Shown: piece by piece, positions 10,300 through 21,622 of the stretch | Position numbering within the stretch: the stretch's first letter is position 1 | Layout: every line of letters starts with the position of its first letter | NCBI RefSeq assembly: GCF_000208865.1 | Contig: NC_018396.1 | Span: forward strand, 4,954,514-5,018,513 | Source: Neospora caninum Liverpool | Taxonomy: Eukaryota; Apicomplexa; Conoidasida; Eucoccidiorida; Sarcocystidae | Reading direction: 5' to 3' | DNA: 64,000 nucleotides | The notes under the pieces: model-generated | Database searches by the model: none | What the model saw: the letters and a program-made list of their open reading frames with translations, nothing else | Told to the model about the DNA's origin: nothing | Translations under genes and position numbers: made by a program

Positions 10300-12651
10300 T
10301 CACAGCCCCACGAGAGCAGGCCACACAAAACTGACAGCATAATCGATTTCTTCGGTGGAGGTACACCCGAGGACGAGCACTCTTCCACTTCTGTACACGA
10401 TGCATGTGGCGCCTTTCTTCGGTTTCAACGAAGGCTCGCCTTCGTGCCCCTCTTCGTGCACGACAGTCCTCCCTCGCTTTCTCCTCTTGGCTGACAGCCT
10501 GTCTCCTCTGCGCGCAGGAGACGCCGGAGGGTCCTCACCGCCGTCGAACCCTGCGAACAGCTCAGCTGCTGAAAGAGAAACGGCAGAAGACAAAAACCGA
10601 GAGAGAACGATGAGTTAAGCGAGAGACACACGACAGACAGGAGAGAAAGGCAGATCGAAGGAGAAAGAGACAGGAGAGAAAGGGAGATCGAAGGAGAAAG
10701 AAACAGGAGAGAAAGGCAGATCGAAGGAGAAAGAGACAGGAGAGAAAGGGAGATCGAAGGAGAAAGAAACAGGAGAGAAAGGGAGATCGAAGGAGAAAGA
10801 AACAGGAGAAAAAAAGGCACAGACACGGAGGGGAACCGGCGAGACAGAGGCTAGGCGGTGTGGCGGGCCTGAATGAAGATGCCCCGATGACCCTGGTTCC
10901 ATTCCTCTCTGTCTAGAAGGTCTTTGCGCGGAGTCCCGAAAGCTTCAGCCCCGCAACCTGTTTGCTCGTGAACACTGGCTGCACATGCGTGGCGTTTGAG
11001 GCGCGCCAGCTCTCACGGGACGCGGCAGTCCCCGCCTCTTGTCTGCGTTTTTCCGCGTCTCCTTTTCCCACGGTTATTCACGTCTCCGTTTCTCACCGAT
11101 TTCGTCTTCGCCGCTGGGGTCTGACCACGCGTCCGTGTCCTTCCAGACGAGACGCGCGTCTTTCTTGTCTCTGCCGTCCGAAGACGCATGTGCGCGCGCA
11201 ACGCGCGTCGGCGAGTGGTTGGGCGTCTCTTCTCGCCACGCGAGTGGAGCCGGCTCCGTGCAGGACTCTCCCTCCGAGTTTCTTCCCGAGGCAGACCCGA
11301 GCGTCAGCGGCACACGAATCGTCAGTCCGTCTTTGATGCCCACGACGCGCCCTTGGAGCGAGGGGTGAGACTCCACGCGCTCCAGATCTGGACGGAACTC
11401 GCCGCCCATGTTGAGGCGACACACCATCTGCTGGATCTTCATCTCCTCGGGAACGAACCGGATCTCAGGGTTGTGCACATACGAGAGCTGGTTTGAAGAC
11501 ACAGAGGAAGAGAGAGAAGAAGCAGAGAGAGAAGAGGTACTGGGGGCGGCGAAGTGCTCACCGATGAGCAGGCGTTGTTTTTCTTCTTGCTGAACACACA
11601 CACAGAGAGCATCCCAGAGAGCAGAGAAAGAGAACAGAGCGGCGTTTGAAGCAGACGCGCCAGGGGGCGCCTCGCCACAGAAACAGAACGACGTCGGAAG
11701 TGGAGAGAACAAAGACGCCTTCTCCACAGAAGAAAACAAGCAAAGAGGGTCTCCAAACTGAGGACGTTGTTTGACTTCCGTGTCTCCCCCGTGTGCGTCC
11801 TGTGTCTCCGTTTTTTTTCGAGTTTTGTCTCAGCCGAGTGGCGCGATACAGACGCTTCTCCGCTCGTCTTATACGGGGCGAGCGCTTTCTGCATCTTGAT
11901 CTGAAAGTGTGCACCCTTCGAACGCGTTGCCGTTCCGAGGCGTTTCGTGCGTTCTCCCTCAGGCTACGTTCGAGGTTCTCGCTTTTTCACTTGCCTGTTT
12001 TGCGTCGTCGAGTTCGTAGCGGTCGGTGTCCCTGAATCTCCACTTTAACCGGAATCTGAGTTTGTACGCAACTCGGTAAGCCTGCCATCTCGCCTGCTCG
12101 AGCGTCAAGCCTCCCATGATGGAAAGCCGACCGTTGGCGCCGAGCACGGCCGTGCAGGAAGGGTTCTTCAGCCTGAGGACCAGCGGCTGCGTGCCGCCGG
12201 TGTACTCCGCATTTGGGAGCGAGCGGGCAATGAGGAAGAAGTCCTGCGAGGAGAAGCCAGGCGCGATGGAGATCGAGGCCCAGATGTTTGTCAAGTACGC
12301 CGAGGGGCGAATCGCCGCCGAGAGCGCCTGCGGGACCGTCTTGTCGGAGAGTTGCAGCGAGAGGGGACTGAAGGAGAAAGTTGAGGGCAGAGGCGCCGGA
12401 GAAAACGGGGCGAGGGGCGAGGCAGAGAGAGGACAGGGCGCGGCACTGTTTGCCGCAGCTGCGAGAAAAGAAGAGGAAACCGCGGGCGCAGAAGAGAGAG
12501 AGCGAGCAGGGAGAGACGAGAGAGACGAGAGAGGAGGGCGAGGAGTTGAGGACGAGGGGGTGCCTGGGGTATCGCGACACCGAGGAAGCTGCGTGTCTTC
12601 ACCTAGCCAGAAGTCCTCTAGGGTTTTTTCTGGGCGAAGCATCGGAGGCAT
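10300..12651 (-). CDS. Divergent TATA-binding-protein-like factor
   Basis: Three exons on the minus strand, 12651-11995, 11487-11097 and 10568-10300, give 438 residues. After a ~105-residue Pro/Ser/Ala-rich N-terminus, the first TBP repeat shows NIWASISIAPG, then ARSLPNAEY, LVLRLKNPSCTAVL and NGRLSIMGG, matching the NIV...ARNAEY...(M/L)RI(R/K)EP-x-TTAL...SGK(M/L)-x-x-TGA layout. The second repeat begins at VPEEMKIQQMVC and closes with CIVYRSGRVLVLGCTSTEEI and DYAVSFVWPAL, equivalent to the IFVSGK...TGA...IYEAFENIYPIL end. Between these halves sit over 100 extra low-complexity, charged residues, so this is a TBP relative rather than a plain TBP. Intron 1 uses a GC donor. Role in promoter recognition is known for the family and inferred here. 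The DNA-intercalating phenylalanines were not checked. Confidence 0.85.
10634..10810. repeat. 33-bp tandem repeat in TBP-like intron 2
   Basis: Five units of about 33 bp, each containing GATCGAAGGAGAAAGA, start their GATCG at 10653, 10686, 10719, 10752 and 10785, so the period is exact. The + strand is purine-rich, which makes the transcribed (minus) sense strand pyrimidine-rich, as in the Hakai intron array. Confidence 0.92.
11488..11994 (-). other. GC-AG intron 1 of the TBP-like gene
   Basis: On the minus strand the exon ends CAAAACAG at 11995 and the intron begins GCAAGTGA, the strong consensus of GC-type donors. The acceptor is CTTCAAACCAG ending at 11488. This join is phase 0 on both sides. 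The nearby GT at 11990 would leave one base over and break the frame of the second TBP repeat, so GC is the donor that keeps the protein intact. Confidence 0.75.
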
Positions 12652-15280
12652 GGCGGCGAGAAGAAATCCCGGAAAGCGGATACCCGCGGGCCGAAGGGGT
12701 GGCGAGGAGGCACGGGAGAAGATTTGGACAAAAGCCTCGCACTGCCCCGAACTCGCCTACTCTCGCCGCCATACTCCAGAAAACGGAGAGAAAAAGGAGA
12801 GAAAAAAGGAGAAAAAGGGGAGAAAAGGGGGAGAAAAAGGAGAGAAAAACGAGAGAAAACGGAGAGAAAAGGAGAGAAAAAGGACAGAAACTGGGAACGT
12901 CTCATGGGCGCACGCCGCTCGCCTCCCCGCGAGATTCCGCCGGGGTTTCGCGCGCAGATTCAGCTGGCAGGCGACGAAAACGGGGAAAAACAAAAGGGGG
13001 CGAGAAGAGAAAGAAAGAAGAGCGGAAAAAGAAAGGCCACAAAAAAGCGGTCGAATTGTGAAGTGCATGCGCGATTTTTCGACATGTGCCTTTCTTGCCA
13101 CAGAGCCTCGCCGGGCAATCCAGTCCTTTCTATCATCGTTGCCTTCCCTTTCTTCTCCTCACAAGTCCTTTCTCTCCCCATCTTTGCCGCCACGGTCTAA
13201 CGTTTTTCGTTTTACTTGTTGTCCAAGCACGAAACGCCTCTCTCTGTCTCTGTCTCCCTCTCGCTCCCTCTCGCTCCCTGTCTCTCCCTGTGTGTCTCTG
13301 TGTGTGTCTCTCTCTCTATAAATACACGGAGGCCATCGCCTCTCCCTGCTGGGGTTTCGAAGGAAAACGACTGCTTACTGTCACCTTCGTTCTCCCTTCC
13401 GTTTTTCACAGCCTCCTCTTTCTTCTTGTCTGCGGATAGGCAACTCTCTGCTTCTTCTCGACAGCGGAACGCCCGGAGCGGCCTTTCGGCGCCCGGCGTT
13501 CACGAAGAGGCGGAGAGACACCTCTCGCGCCCAGCGCACAGGACACAAGGAATGCCTTCACAGCCCGTTAGCTTCATCGTTTCTTTCGAGCGCAAAGAGG
13601 AGCGTTTCAGTCGCGAGAAGAGCGACACGGCCTCGCCGCGCTGGGCTCTCGGAACGGCGCGTGGAGTTGGGACGCCTCCACTTTTTTTTCTCCAAGTCCC
13701 TCCTCGAAGCTGCAAGCTCATATGAATCATTCAAGATATATTTATCTATCGCAGGTTCGGTCTCCTGTCGCGTAAAAAAAATCCTGTATAGAACGCTCGG
13801 CGTCTGGTCCGTTTTAAATAGAGATCCTACTGGCGGCAAGAAGAGGAGTCAGAGCTGCTTCGATGCGGCAATTCGAAAACCACACACGGTCCTGGTTTGA
13901 GGAGAAAGACGCGCATCCGAAGGAGGCAACGGTGGCTTCTTTGTACGAATCTCGATGTGGGGCATGCGGAAGTCAGTCGAGCCTGTGACCGTTTTCGGCC
14001 TGAGGGGAGTCTATGTTCCCTGGAGCCGGCTCCAAAGGTGTATTCAAGGAGACTCTCTTTCGTCCGCTTGACCCAAGCGTTGACAAAGCCCGCGGAAGAC
14101 GCACGAGGGTCGCGTTAAGACATTGGAGGGAGACGCACGGTGGATTTAGGAGGTTTTCTCTCGACTCCAGAAAGCTTACGTCGACGATCGAGCTGCCGTC
14201 CCACTTTTTGCCGGGTCCGAGAGAGGGAGAAGCATCTCCGACTCGGGTTTCGCTACAGCCCCAAGCCCTCCCGACGCAACGGCGCAGTCAACTAGCCACG
14301 AGGTCTCCAGTGTAGAGACACTTCAGATCTGCGCCTGGTGTGGGAGCCCTTTCTCTCCATTGTCCAGATCGTCCTGTTTTAGTGGCTGCTGGCTGCTGTG
14401 GAAAACTAGGCACGCGAGGGAGGGGACGGCGCGCGCGGAGCTACGCATGTCCAGCAAGCGAAACACGGAAGCGCTGCAGAAAGAACGGATTTAAAGACGT
14501 GTGTGCGGTTCTCAGTTCTCCCTGTTGGGGTGTCGCCCTCAGCACGCGTTTTCACAACGCGAGAACAAGACTCGCCAGACACTCTCCAAGAACTTGCATC
14601 CAAAGCACCGCTCTAAAAACGCGCGGCCTCTCTCTCTCTCTGCATGCACCTTCTTTCACAGGACTGAGAAACTCTCCAGAGGGGACCATCAAACGTCCTG
14701 AAAAAAAACACGAGGCGCATGCGAAGCCTGTCATAGTAGCGCACGCTCGCTTTGGAAACAGCCCGGGAGACCGTGCCTGTTCGTCAACGGCATCCCCCAG
14801 AAGAAAAAGATGTCAAAAACAGCTTTCCCAGACGCAAACTACGTAGAAAGGTATGGTTGCAAGCATCCAGACAGCGTAATTTCGAAGAAAGAGTGTGGCG
14901 ACTTTCGTCCCGAAATCACGGTTCTGCCTACACTGAGGGGGCGACTCGGAGCAAGCTGTAGAAACGAGCGCTGCCCACAAAAACTCGGGGCTTAATCGCG
15001 CGGCCTAGGCGGCGAGCGCCGCCTGGTCTCTGTGAGGGAAAAACGGACTTTCCTTCAAGAGAAACCAGGGAAAGAGAGACCAGGCAGGACAGGGAGCGAG
15101 CGGCTCGGCCTTCGGTTTTGCAGGCTGTCCTGCCTGAAGTAGGAATCTGCGCTGCTTTCCGATCCTTGAAAGTTCTGCGTTCTCTTCGCCTCCCGGCTTC
15201 TCGTTCGCTACCCTGCACTGACTCCGCCGTGGGGAAGGGACAGCCGTCTCGGCTTTGCTGGCGCACGAACGTGGCGGATT
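12652..15280. other. Upstream region of the TBP-like gene and 3' flank of membrane gene A
   Basis: A GA-rich stretch at 12778-12895 (pyrimidine-rich on the minus sense strand) lies just upstream of the TBP-like start and may be 5' UTR or a leader intron. A TCTCTGTCTC microsatellite lies at 13237-13318. A TGCATGC element lies near 14641. No coding exon is supported. Confidence 0.5.
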
Positions 15281-17230
15281 TTAGTGTCTCGTGGGAGCGG
15301 CCGTTGCCGCCGGGCTCTGTGTGGAATCCGCCTCGCTGCTGACCTCGGTGACAAGCAAAATGATGAGAGCGGCAACTGCCGATCCGAGCGAGCTCAACAA
15401 GAAGGTCAACAGCAACCCTCCAAAGATGACGGAGTAGAGCAGACCCTGAGCGAAACAAAGACAAGAAAAGGGTGAGGCAGTGGAGAGTAGAACGAATGGG
15501 GAAAGGAGGGGAAACAAGGCGCCGCGTTTGGGAAGCGTCGACTGTGCGCAACGCGTCATCCCCCCTCTCGGCTGATACACACCGTGGAACAGAACCCGCC
15601 ATCTGGAAGAGCGAAGCCACGGGAGGGAAAGCAGCCTGCGGAGAGTTCCAGGGAGACGGCGAAGGCAGGCAGCTGCCTTCTCCATCGCACTTTTTCTTCT
15701 GACACCGCTGTAGTTACGCGCTTACCAAAAAGCTTCCAACCCCGGCATAGGCGAGGACCATCAGCAGGCCGGAGTTAAAGGCGGTGACGAGGAAATACGT
15801 AGCCGACAGTCGCAAACAGCTAAGCGCGAAAAAGAAAAGCGTTTTCAGCTGAAGAGAAGGAACAAGCACGCGTAGAGCAAAGGGCGAAAGGATTCTTGAT
15901 CGCGGCCGCACAACCGAGAGACGCTCATGTCTAATATACAGCAGTCGTTCGTAAAAGGTCAAGGAAAACAGTCAGAGCGATTGAAGAGAATGCGTGTAGA
16001 AGAAAAGTCAGAGGACAAACCGTAGCGTAGACGATGAAACCGAATTGGGGAAAAGAACAAATCGAGACATCGCCCGTGGACACGTGGGTCGAGGATCCAA
16101 GATCCAACGCTGAAGTGTACGTACACCTCAAAGAAGACCACCTCGGCCCCAAGTTGCAGTGTATATACAGTTTGACCCACGAAGGCAAATCTTCCACTGA
16201 CACGCGATCTGCACCCGATACAGAGAGCCGAAGTCCCGAGCCCGAAAGTCGACAGGCGCCTCCGAATTCCAGTCTCGATTGCAGCCAGAACCTCCACTTA
16301 ACGGGTGCAGTCACGCGAGCAAGGCGCCAGCAAGTGCGTCGTGACAGTGTAGATGAAAAGGCCACAACGCCGAACCCACGAGTGAAGTGTGCATACAGCG
16401 GCAGAATGCCGCTGCCCCAACTGAGCCCGAATGTGCGGTGTACGTACACCAGGCGCCACCGTGGGGCGTCGTCACTATTTGTCGATGTGCGATTCGGCGC
16501 ACGCCGCGGAGGTCCTGACCGCAGCAATTCAACGACACAGAACGCGATCGTTTCTTACCCACTGGCGCCTGGTGATTTTAACTCTTTTTCGACCGTTTTG
16601 TGTTTGCGCGTGGCGTTCGCCTCCTTTGACCACCTGTTGCCGTGTGAGCTGGGGTGTCTGCGGCTCGGTTGCCTGCATTGCGTCTTCCACTCTCTTCTTC
16701 TCGTCCAGAGGAGTGGCGTGCCTCCCCGCTCCGACTTCCCCCGCCTGTTGCCTTTCTTCCCCATCCCTCGTCGGGACCGTCCCACGGAGAAGGTCGAGCA
16801 GTTCATTCCCGCTGTTCCGCGATGTTTTTCTCGACGCTCGGCGGCTGATTTCGCCCGTCGACCTCCGACGTGTCCGCGTCCGTTCGGAGACGCGCTTCCC
16901 CTCGACTTCCTGAGTTGCGCCTGAGGCACGGATCCCAGACACTGTCGGAAACGGCAGAGACAGCGGATCGCCTCGCTTCTGTCCCCTAAGCGAGGAAGAA
17001 ACCGTAGAGTCCTCGAGAGAGAGAAACCGGCGTGAATCGTCAGAAACGGTCGCGACTTGCGCTGCAGCGTCGTCCAGCTGGGCAGCGGCGTAGGAGACGG
17101 CGGGAGAGGACGCAGGAGCAGATGGAGACAGGCACTGGAAAGTGAGGCACAGAACGGCAAAGGCCAGATGCGCCGTAGAGGGGTGACGGAAGGCGACGCA
17201 TGCGGCGCCGAAAGAAGTGAAGGCCATCAT
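15281..17230 (-). CDS. Membrane protein A: hydrophobic leader, polar domain, C-terminal membrane segments
   Basis: Not recognised by family. Exon 1, 17230-16559, starts MMAFTSFGAACVAF and has a hydrophobic stretch (HLAFAVLCLTFQCLSPSAPA) that fits a secretory leader. About 180 Arg/Glu/Ser-rich residues follow, up to a GTAAGA donor at 16558. Three C-terminal exons encode membrane segments: one ending FGFIVYAT at 16021; 15848-15726 (LKTLFFFALSCLRLSATYFL onward to GVGSFL); and 15445-15281 (GLLYSVIFGGLLLTFLLS onward), with phase-0 joins. The join between exon 1 and the FGFIVYAT exon is unresolved: the only phase-0 acceptor I see is at 16296 and is weak, so a small extra exon may exist. A secreted dense-granule-type or endomembrane protein is possible, but that is inference. 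Confidence 0.6.
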
Positions 17231-20200
17231 CGACGCGACGTGAAATGGTGATAAGGACACCTCCCGGGACGGAGACGCGCACAGAGGCCGGACGGGCGAG
17301 ACCGACTGGAACAGGCGGGGCAGAGGGGAGTGACACGGAAAACGGAAAGTGGGCACCGAAAAAGAAAAGTTGACCAGACAGCTGGGACACAATACGGAAG
17401 GAGAAGAGCGCCGGCGCAATTCAGAGCGCATCTGCAAGAGCGCCTGATCCCCTCGCGGCCGCTGTGAGGACGCCCAGCAGAGAATCGGTCTCGAAAAGAA
17501 CCAAAGAGCAGCCAGAAAAAGGGGGTGTTCGGGGGACTGAGCAAGTTGTCGCCTGCACTCCTTTTCTCCCTGTGAGAAAAACCACGATGGGCGTGGTCCA
17601 GCGCCGAGAAAACTCGCCTCCAAGCCGCTCGAAGGCGCCACGGGTCGGTCGTGCGGACGCTCGCTCCGCAGCGTCAGGCACGATGTACGCGGGCTGCAGA
17701 AGAGCGGCTGTCGCGTACAAGAGAGAAGGCAACTTTTTCCCGAAACTGTTGAGAAGGAAAGGAAAGACACAACCTGAGTCCGGAATCTGTTTTCCGGGCA
17801 CTGGAACCAAAGCATGGGCAGCGCCTCAAACGCGGAGTGGCGCAGGACTTTGTTTTTGTGGGACAGGATCAATTTGACGAAATCAGCGGCGGCGTCGGGG
17901 CATTGGTGGTTCGCATAATGAAAAATGAACCGGCTTGGGCTATGCCTCTAGCATTTAGATATCCTTCAGAAACATCTTGTGCATTTGCTAGCGTTCAGCA
18001 TCTAGATAGAGAAGCGGCGCGTCACCGCTTTCCTCCCATCTCTCTCCTCGGTGCTCCTCTTCTTCCCGTTGAGTCGCCCGTGGAGATGCAGCCGTCCTTC
18101 TCTGTATACAGGCCAGGATAGATTCAGATAGGTACTTGAAAAGTAGACATAGAGTTGTCGGGGAGTTCACGGTTCTGTACAAGTGGAGGAGAACCGAGAA
18201 AGGCAGTTCTCCACGTATCTCTTTTACAGCACAACAACCACGAATTGGCCACGTTGGCCCCCGCGTTCTTGTCAGGGTAGACTGCAGTCGACCGTAACGC
18301 CAACCCCCCTTGCCTTTCGGTTGTGCTCCCTTCCCCGGTTACATCACTAGAGGTTCGTTTAAGACATAAACTGACAGGCGACAAGAGAGCTGCCATCGAT
18401 GTGCAGGTTTTCCTGCCTTCTTAAAAGTGTGCAGGGGCGGGCCGTGGAGGCTGGGTCACCTGGCCCGGAGTTCCGGCGCCATCGACAGACCAGTCGACTT
18501 CCCGAATCGCCTCGAGAAAGCCGGCATGAAGAACGAAAAAATCGGTGCTCGGCAACTCGTCTGATTGTATCACGGTGTGTAGTTCTTAGGGGGGGATCCA
18601 GGCACCTGCGAAGGCTGAGGGCTACCGCCGCCCCCCCGCGTGCGAGAAACAGCAGTCCTGATAATCGATGGGAAGAAAGACAACAAGAGAAAGAAAGCCG
18701 CAAGAACGAGTGGATGTAAGAGCGAGTGAGAGGCGAGAACGCCGAGCAAAGCCGCGATACAGAAAAGCCCACAGAAGCCAACAACGGCGGAGTCAGGACC
18801 GGCTCGGTGAAGGCTAGAAAGGAATGTGGCGACAACGGATCTGGATCAAAAGGGGGAGACCTCTGTCAACGCGAAATGCGGAAACGTGTTGTCGCAAGAG
18901 AGTCCCAGCATCGCCAGTGAATGGGACCGCGCCTAGTGTCCCCTCCTTGTATGAGCCGTCTGGGGGAGGCCTCATGCCCAACTCCCCCCCACTTTTTCGT
19001 GACGTGGGCCGAAACAGGAAAAAGTAGAGAGGCGTGAGAACTGGAGGGAGGGAACAGGTGAAGATGGGCACTAATGAATAAAGGGAAAGACTACTTCGAG
19101 AGCACGCGAGGATGCACACTCTGCGTATCCTCCTGTCACTTGGCTGCGAGACACACAGCCGGGGCAAGTGCGGTTCGAAGGCGGCAGTCGACAGGATCGG
19201 TCTTGTTTACCCAACCACTCCACCGCAGAAAGTTGGTGTGCGCCAAGGTGGCTTTTGACGCCTATGTTGCGTGCCCGAGCCCGCGCGCGTACACAGACAA
19301 TCCCTTTCCTTCGCGTTCTGTGTCGGTTGTGGAAATTCACACGAGACGCCTGCCTGTCTGCCTTGGCGTATATCCCACGCTAAGCGTCAAGGCCAACGGA
19401 AAAGGCAGTAGCGGCGTCTAACGGAATTGACTCGACACCGACCGTTTAAGGGGTAGAAGAGAAGCCATCGCTCTAGTTCTGTTCTTCACGTCCCGGAATT
19501 ACAAGAAGCGGGGGTGTTCCCGCGCGGAGAGCGGATCGGCAGACCAAAGGCTGAGAACCTTGGGAAGAACCGAGGGTCCGTCGTTTTGGGACACACTGAA
19601 AAAGGACCGTCGCGCACCTTCGCTTCCCGGAGACCGTCGGAAAACTCTGTGTCCGAGATTCTCTGGAAGAGGGGAGATTATGAGTCCCGTAACCACGGCG
19701 ACGCAGGGATTACACGAAAGTTCCGTGCGTTCCGGTTTTTTTCTCGAAAAGCAGGGAGGCTTTTAGGACCCCTCGTCCAGAGACCTAAGAATCTCCGCAT
19801 GCGATTTTTGGCTTCTCGACTGGACAAAACGAGCAAGGATCTCTGCTACGGGATCGACTGCAGCTGCAGCCAGAGTAATGGGAATGTTGTCACGCGTTGT
19901 CATGGAAGAAGCGCGTGTTTTGCTTTCCCTGCGATTCCTTACGCCCTCTCCTGTGATATGCGACCCACCACAAAGTAACAGTTGCTCTCTGCTGGGACAT
20001 GGCACGGGAGAGGCGAAGGGGAGATCTATTTCTGTGACGAAGGCAAACATCTACCCTTCGCTTGACAAGGAGTCGCTGGTGATGATCCCTGAAGTCCTGC
20101 CGCATGCCCCCGCGACAGCAGATCGGTTTCAAAACGATGTCTTGCTTCTTGCTGACAAACTCTCCTCTCATCGGCTCGATGTGGCGCTACGGTATACGCC

Positions 20201-21622
20201 CGGTTGGGTTGTTGTGCTACCGAGCGTTTTGGACAAGCTCAGCAGCCCTTCCGAGCTCTGTAGTGGCATCAACACCATACGGAGCACCGTTCAGAGGACC
20301 AGTCGCGACTTGGACAGTCTCCATCGCTGCCCAAGAAGAGCGAGAACTATTTTCTGCTTACTCGGTCTCTGCGATTTCAAACGGGGACTGCGTGCGTCGC
20401 CTGTCTTCCGGCGTTCCGTGGCAGGTTTCGGCGGCGGGACCTAGAAGCTGTGCCACGTGTCTTCGGAAACCGAATACCCTCCCCTAAGAGAAGCTGTCTA
20501 CTTTGTTGCGCCGCGGCTGTGAGCACGTGTTCACCGCGTCTGAGTTTCTGAGGCAAAACACGAAAGGCCGATGGTCCAATGGGGGCCTTTCCGCGGGGCG
20601 ACCCCGCTGTTCAAGGCGGTTCCCTCTGTGCAGAACGCTTACCGATGAAAGGGAGTCGACCAAGGAAGGGATGCCTAGGCCTGAAGTTCGACTTCCCTCT
20701 TTTGATGTCAAACTGCGAAAGCGACTGGATCCGAAGACGCGAAGAAGCAGGCGGATCCCGAGGCACAAGACGCACAGCGTGCAGCCTTGTCGATCGTTTC
20801 TAGGCCTCCTTGGCCGTCTCCTCGGCTGCTCCACAGCTTTCGGACGAGCAGGCTCAATCCACCGCGCGACCGGCGCCGTTCCTCCCGTCGCCTTAGTTCG
20901 TTTTTGGAGCGCTTGCGCCCCTCTTTTCTGTCTCGGATGTTCACGAACTTCATCTGCGTGTGTTCAGGGGGATCACCGTGCATGTTTGCGGTCGCCTGAA
21001 TTCCCCGGCTCCACGGAAGTCCTGAAGGGCCACGCGAGCATGCGGCAGGCTTGGTTGACATCTCAGATGCAGCAAGACGGCCCGGCGAATCGACCGCGGT
21101 GTGCCACACGTTCTTCGATTCACCTCCCGAGAGCTTTTCTTTTTTCGCTTCCGTGGAGAGGAATTTGTCCGGGCTGAGAAAGGGCCCCGTAACGGACCCG
21201 GTACATTGGAGTCGCAGTATAGAGGTTGGTGGACCGACCGTTCTGTACATACAGCTGCTTCCACGGGTTTTTGCGTGGAGAAGTTCCCGTCTCTTGTATC
21301 AGGTTTGTGTTTCTTGCGTCTTTCAAAGTCGAGAAATTGTCGGGCCCACGAAGAAGGCCCCAGCGGCTCCGCGGTCGTCGCTCGGGCAACCGCCGTTTCG
21401 GTGTGCCGCGTGTGTCTGCCGTGACCACAGGCGAGTTCTTCTCACGAAGACGCACCTGCAGGCTTTCTTGTCCAAAGATAGAACAGCGCTTTTCGACGTC
21501 TGTGGTCCACGCAGTCCCCGTTTTTTCTTGGTCGCTTTCCTTCTCGGACGAGTGTGTGCCTGGCATCGATCCCCCAGCCGCCCAGCCCGCGCTCTCCCTC
21601 ACATCGCCAAAGGCGAGTCGCA
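17231..21622. other. Divergent intergenic region between membrane genes A and B
   Basis: About 4.4 kb between two head-to-head starts. It includes an AT-richer patch at about 17905-18005 that differs from its surroundings and could be inserted organellar DNA, although I could not match it. A CTGTACATACAG palindrome lies at 21243-21254. ORFs of up to about 190 codons (for example 19878-20444) show no family features. Confidence 0.5.

Noticed and set aside
15726..15848. Ctr-type copper transporter resemblance of membrane protein A
   Set aside because: No MxxxM motif, no Met-rich N-terminus, and a further membrane segment follows; similarity is only hydrophobic.
19878..20444. 188-codon + ORF
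   Set aside because: No homology features, no low-complexity or codon pattern typical of neighbours, isolated between divergent genes.
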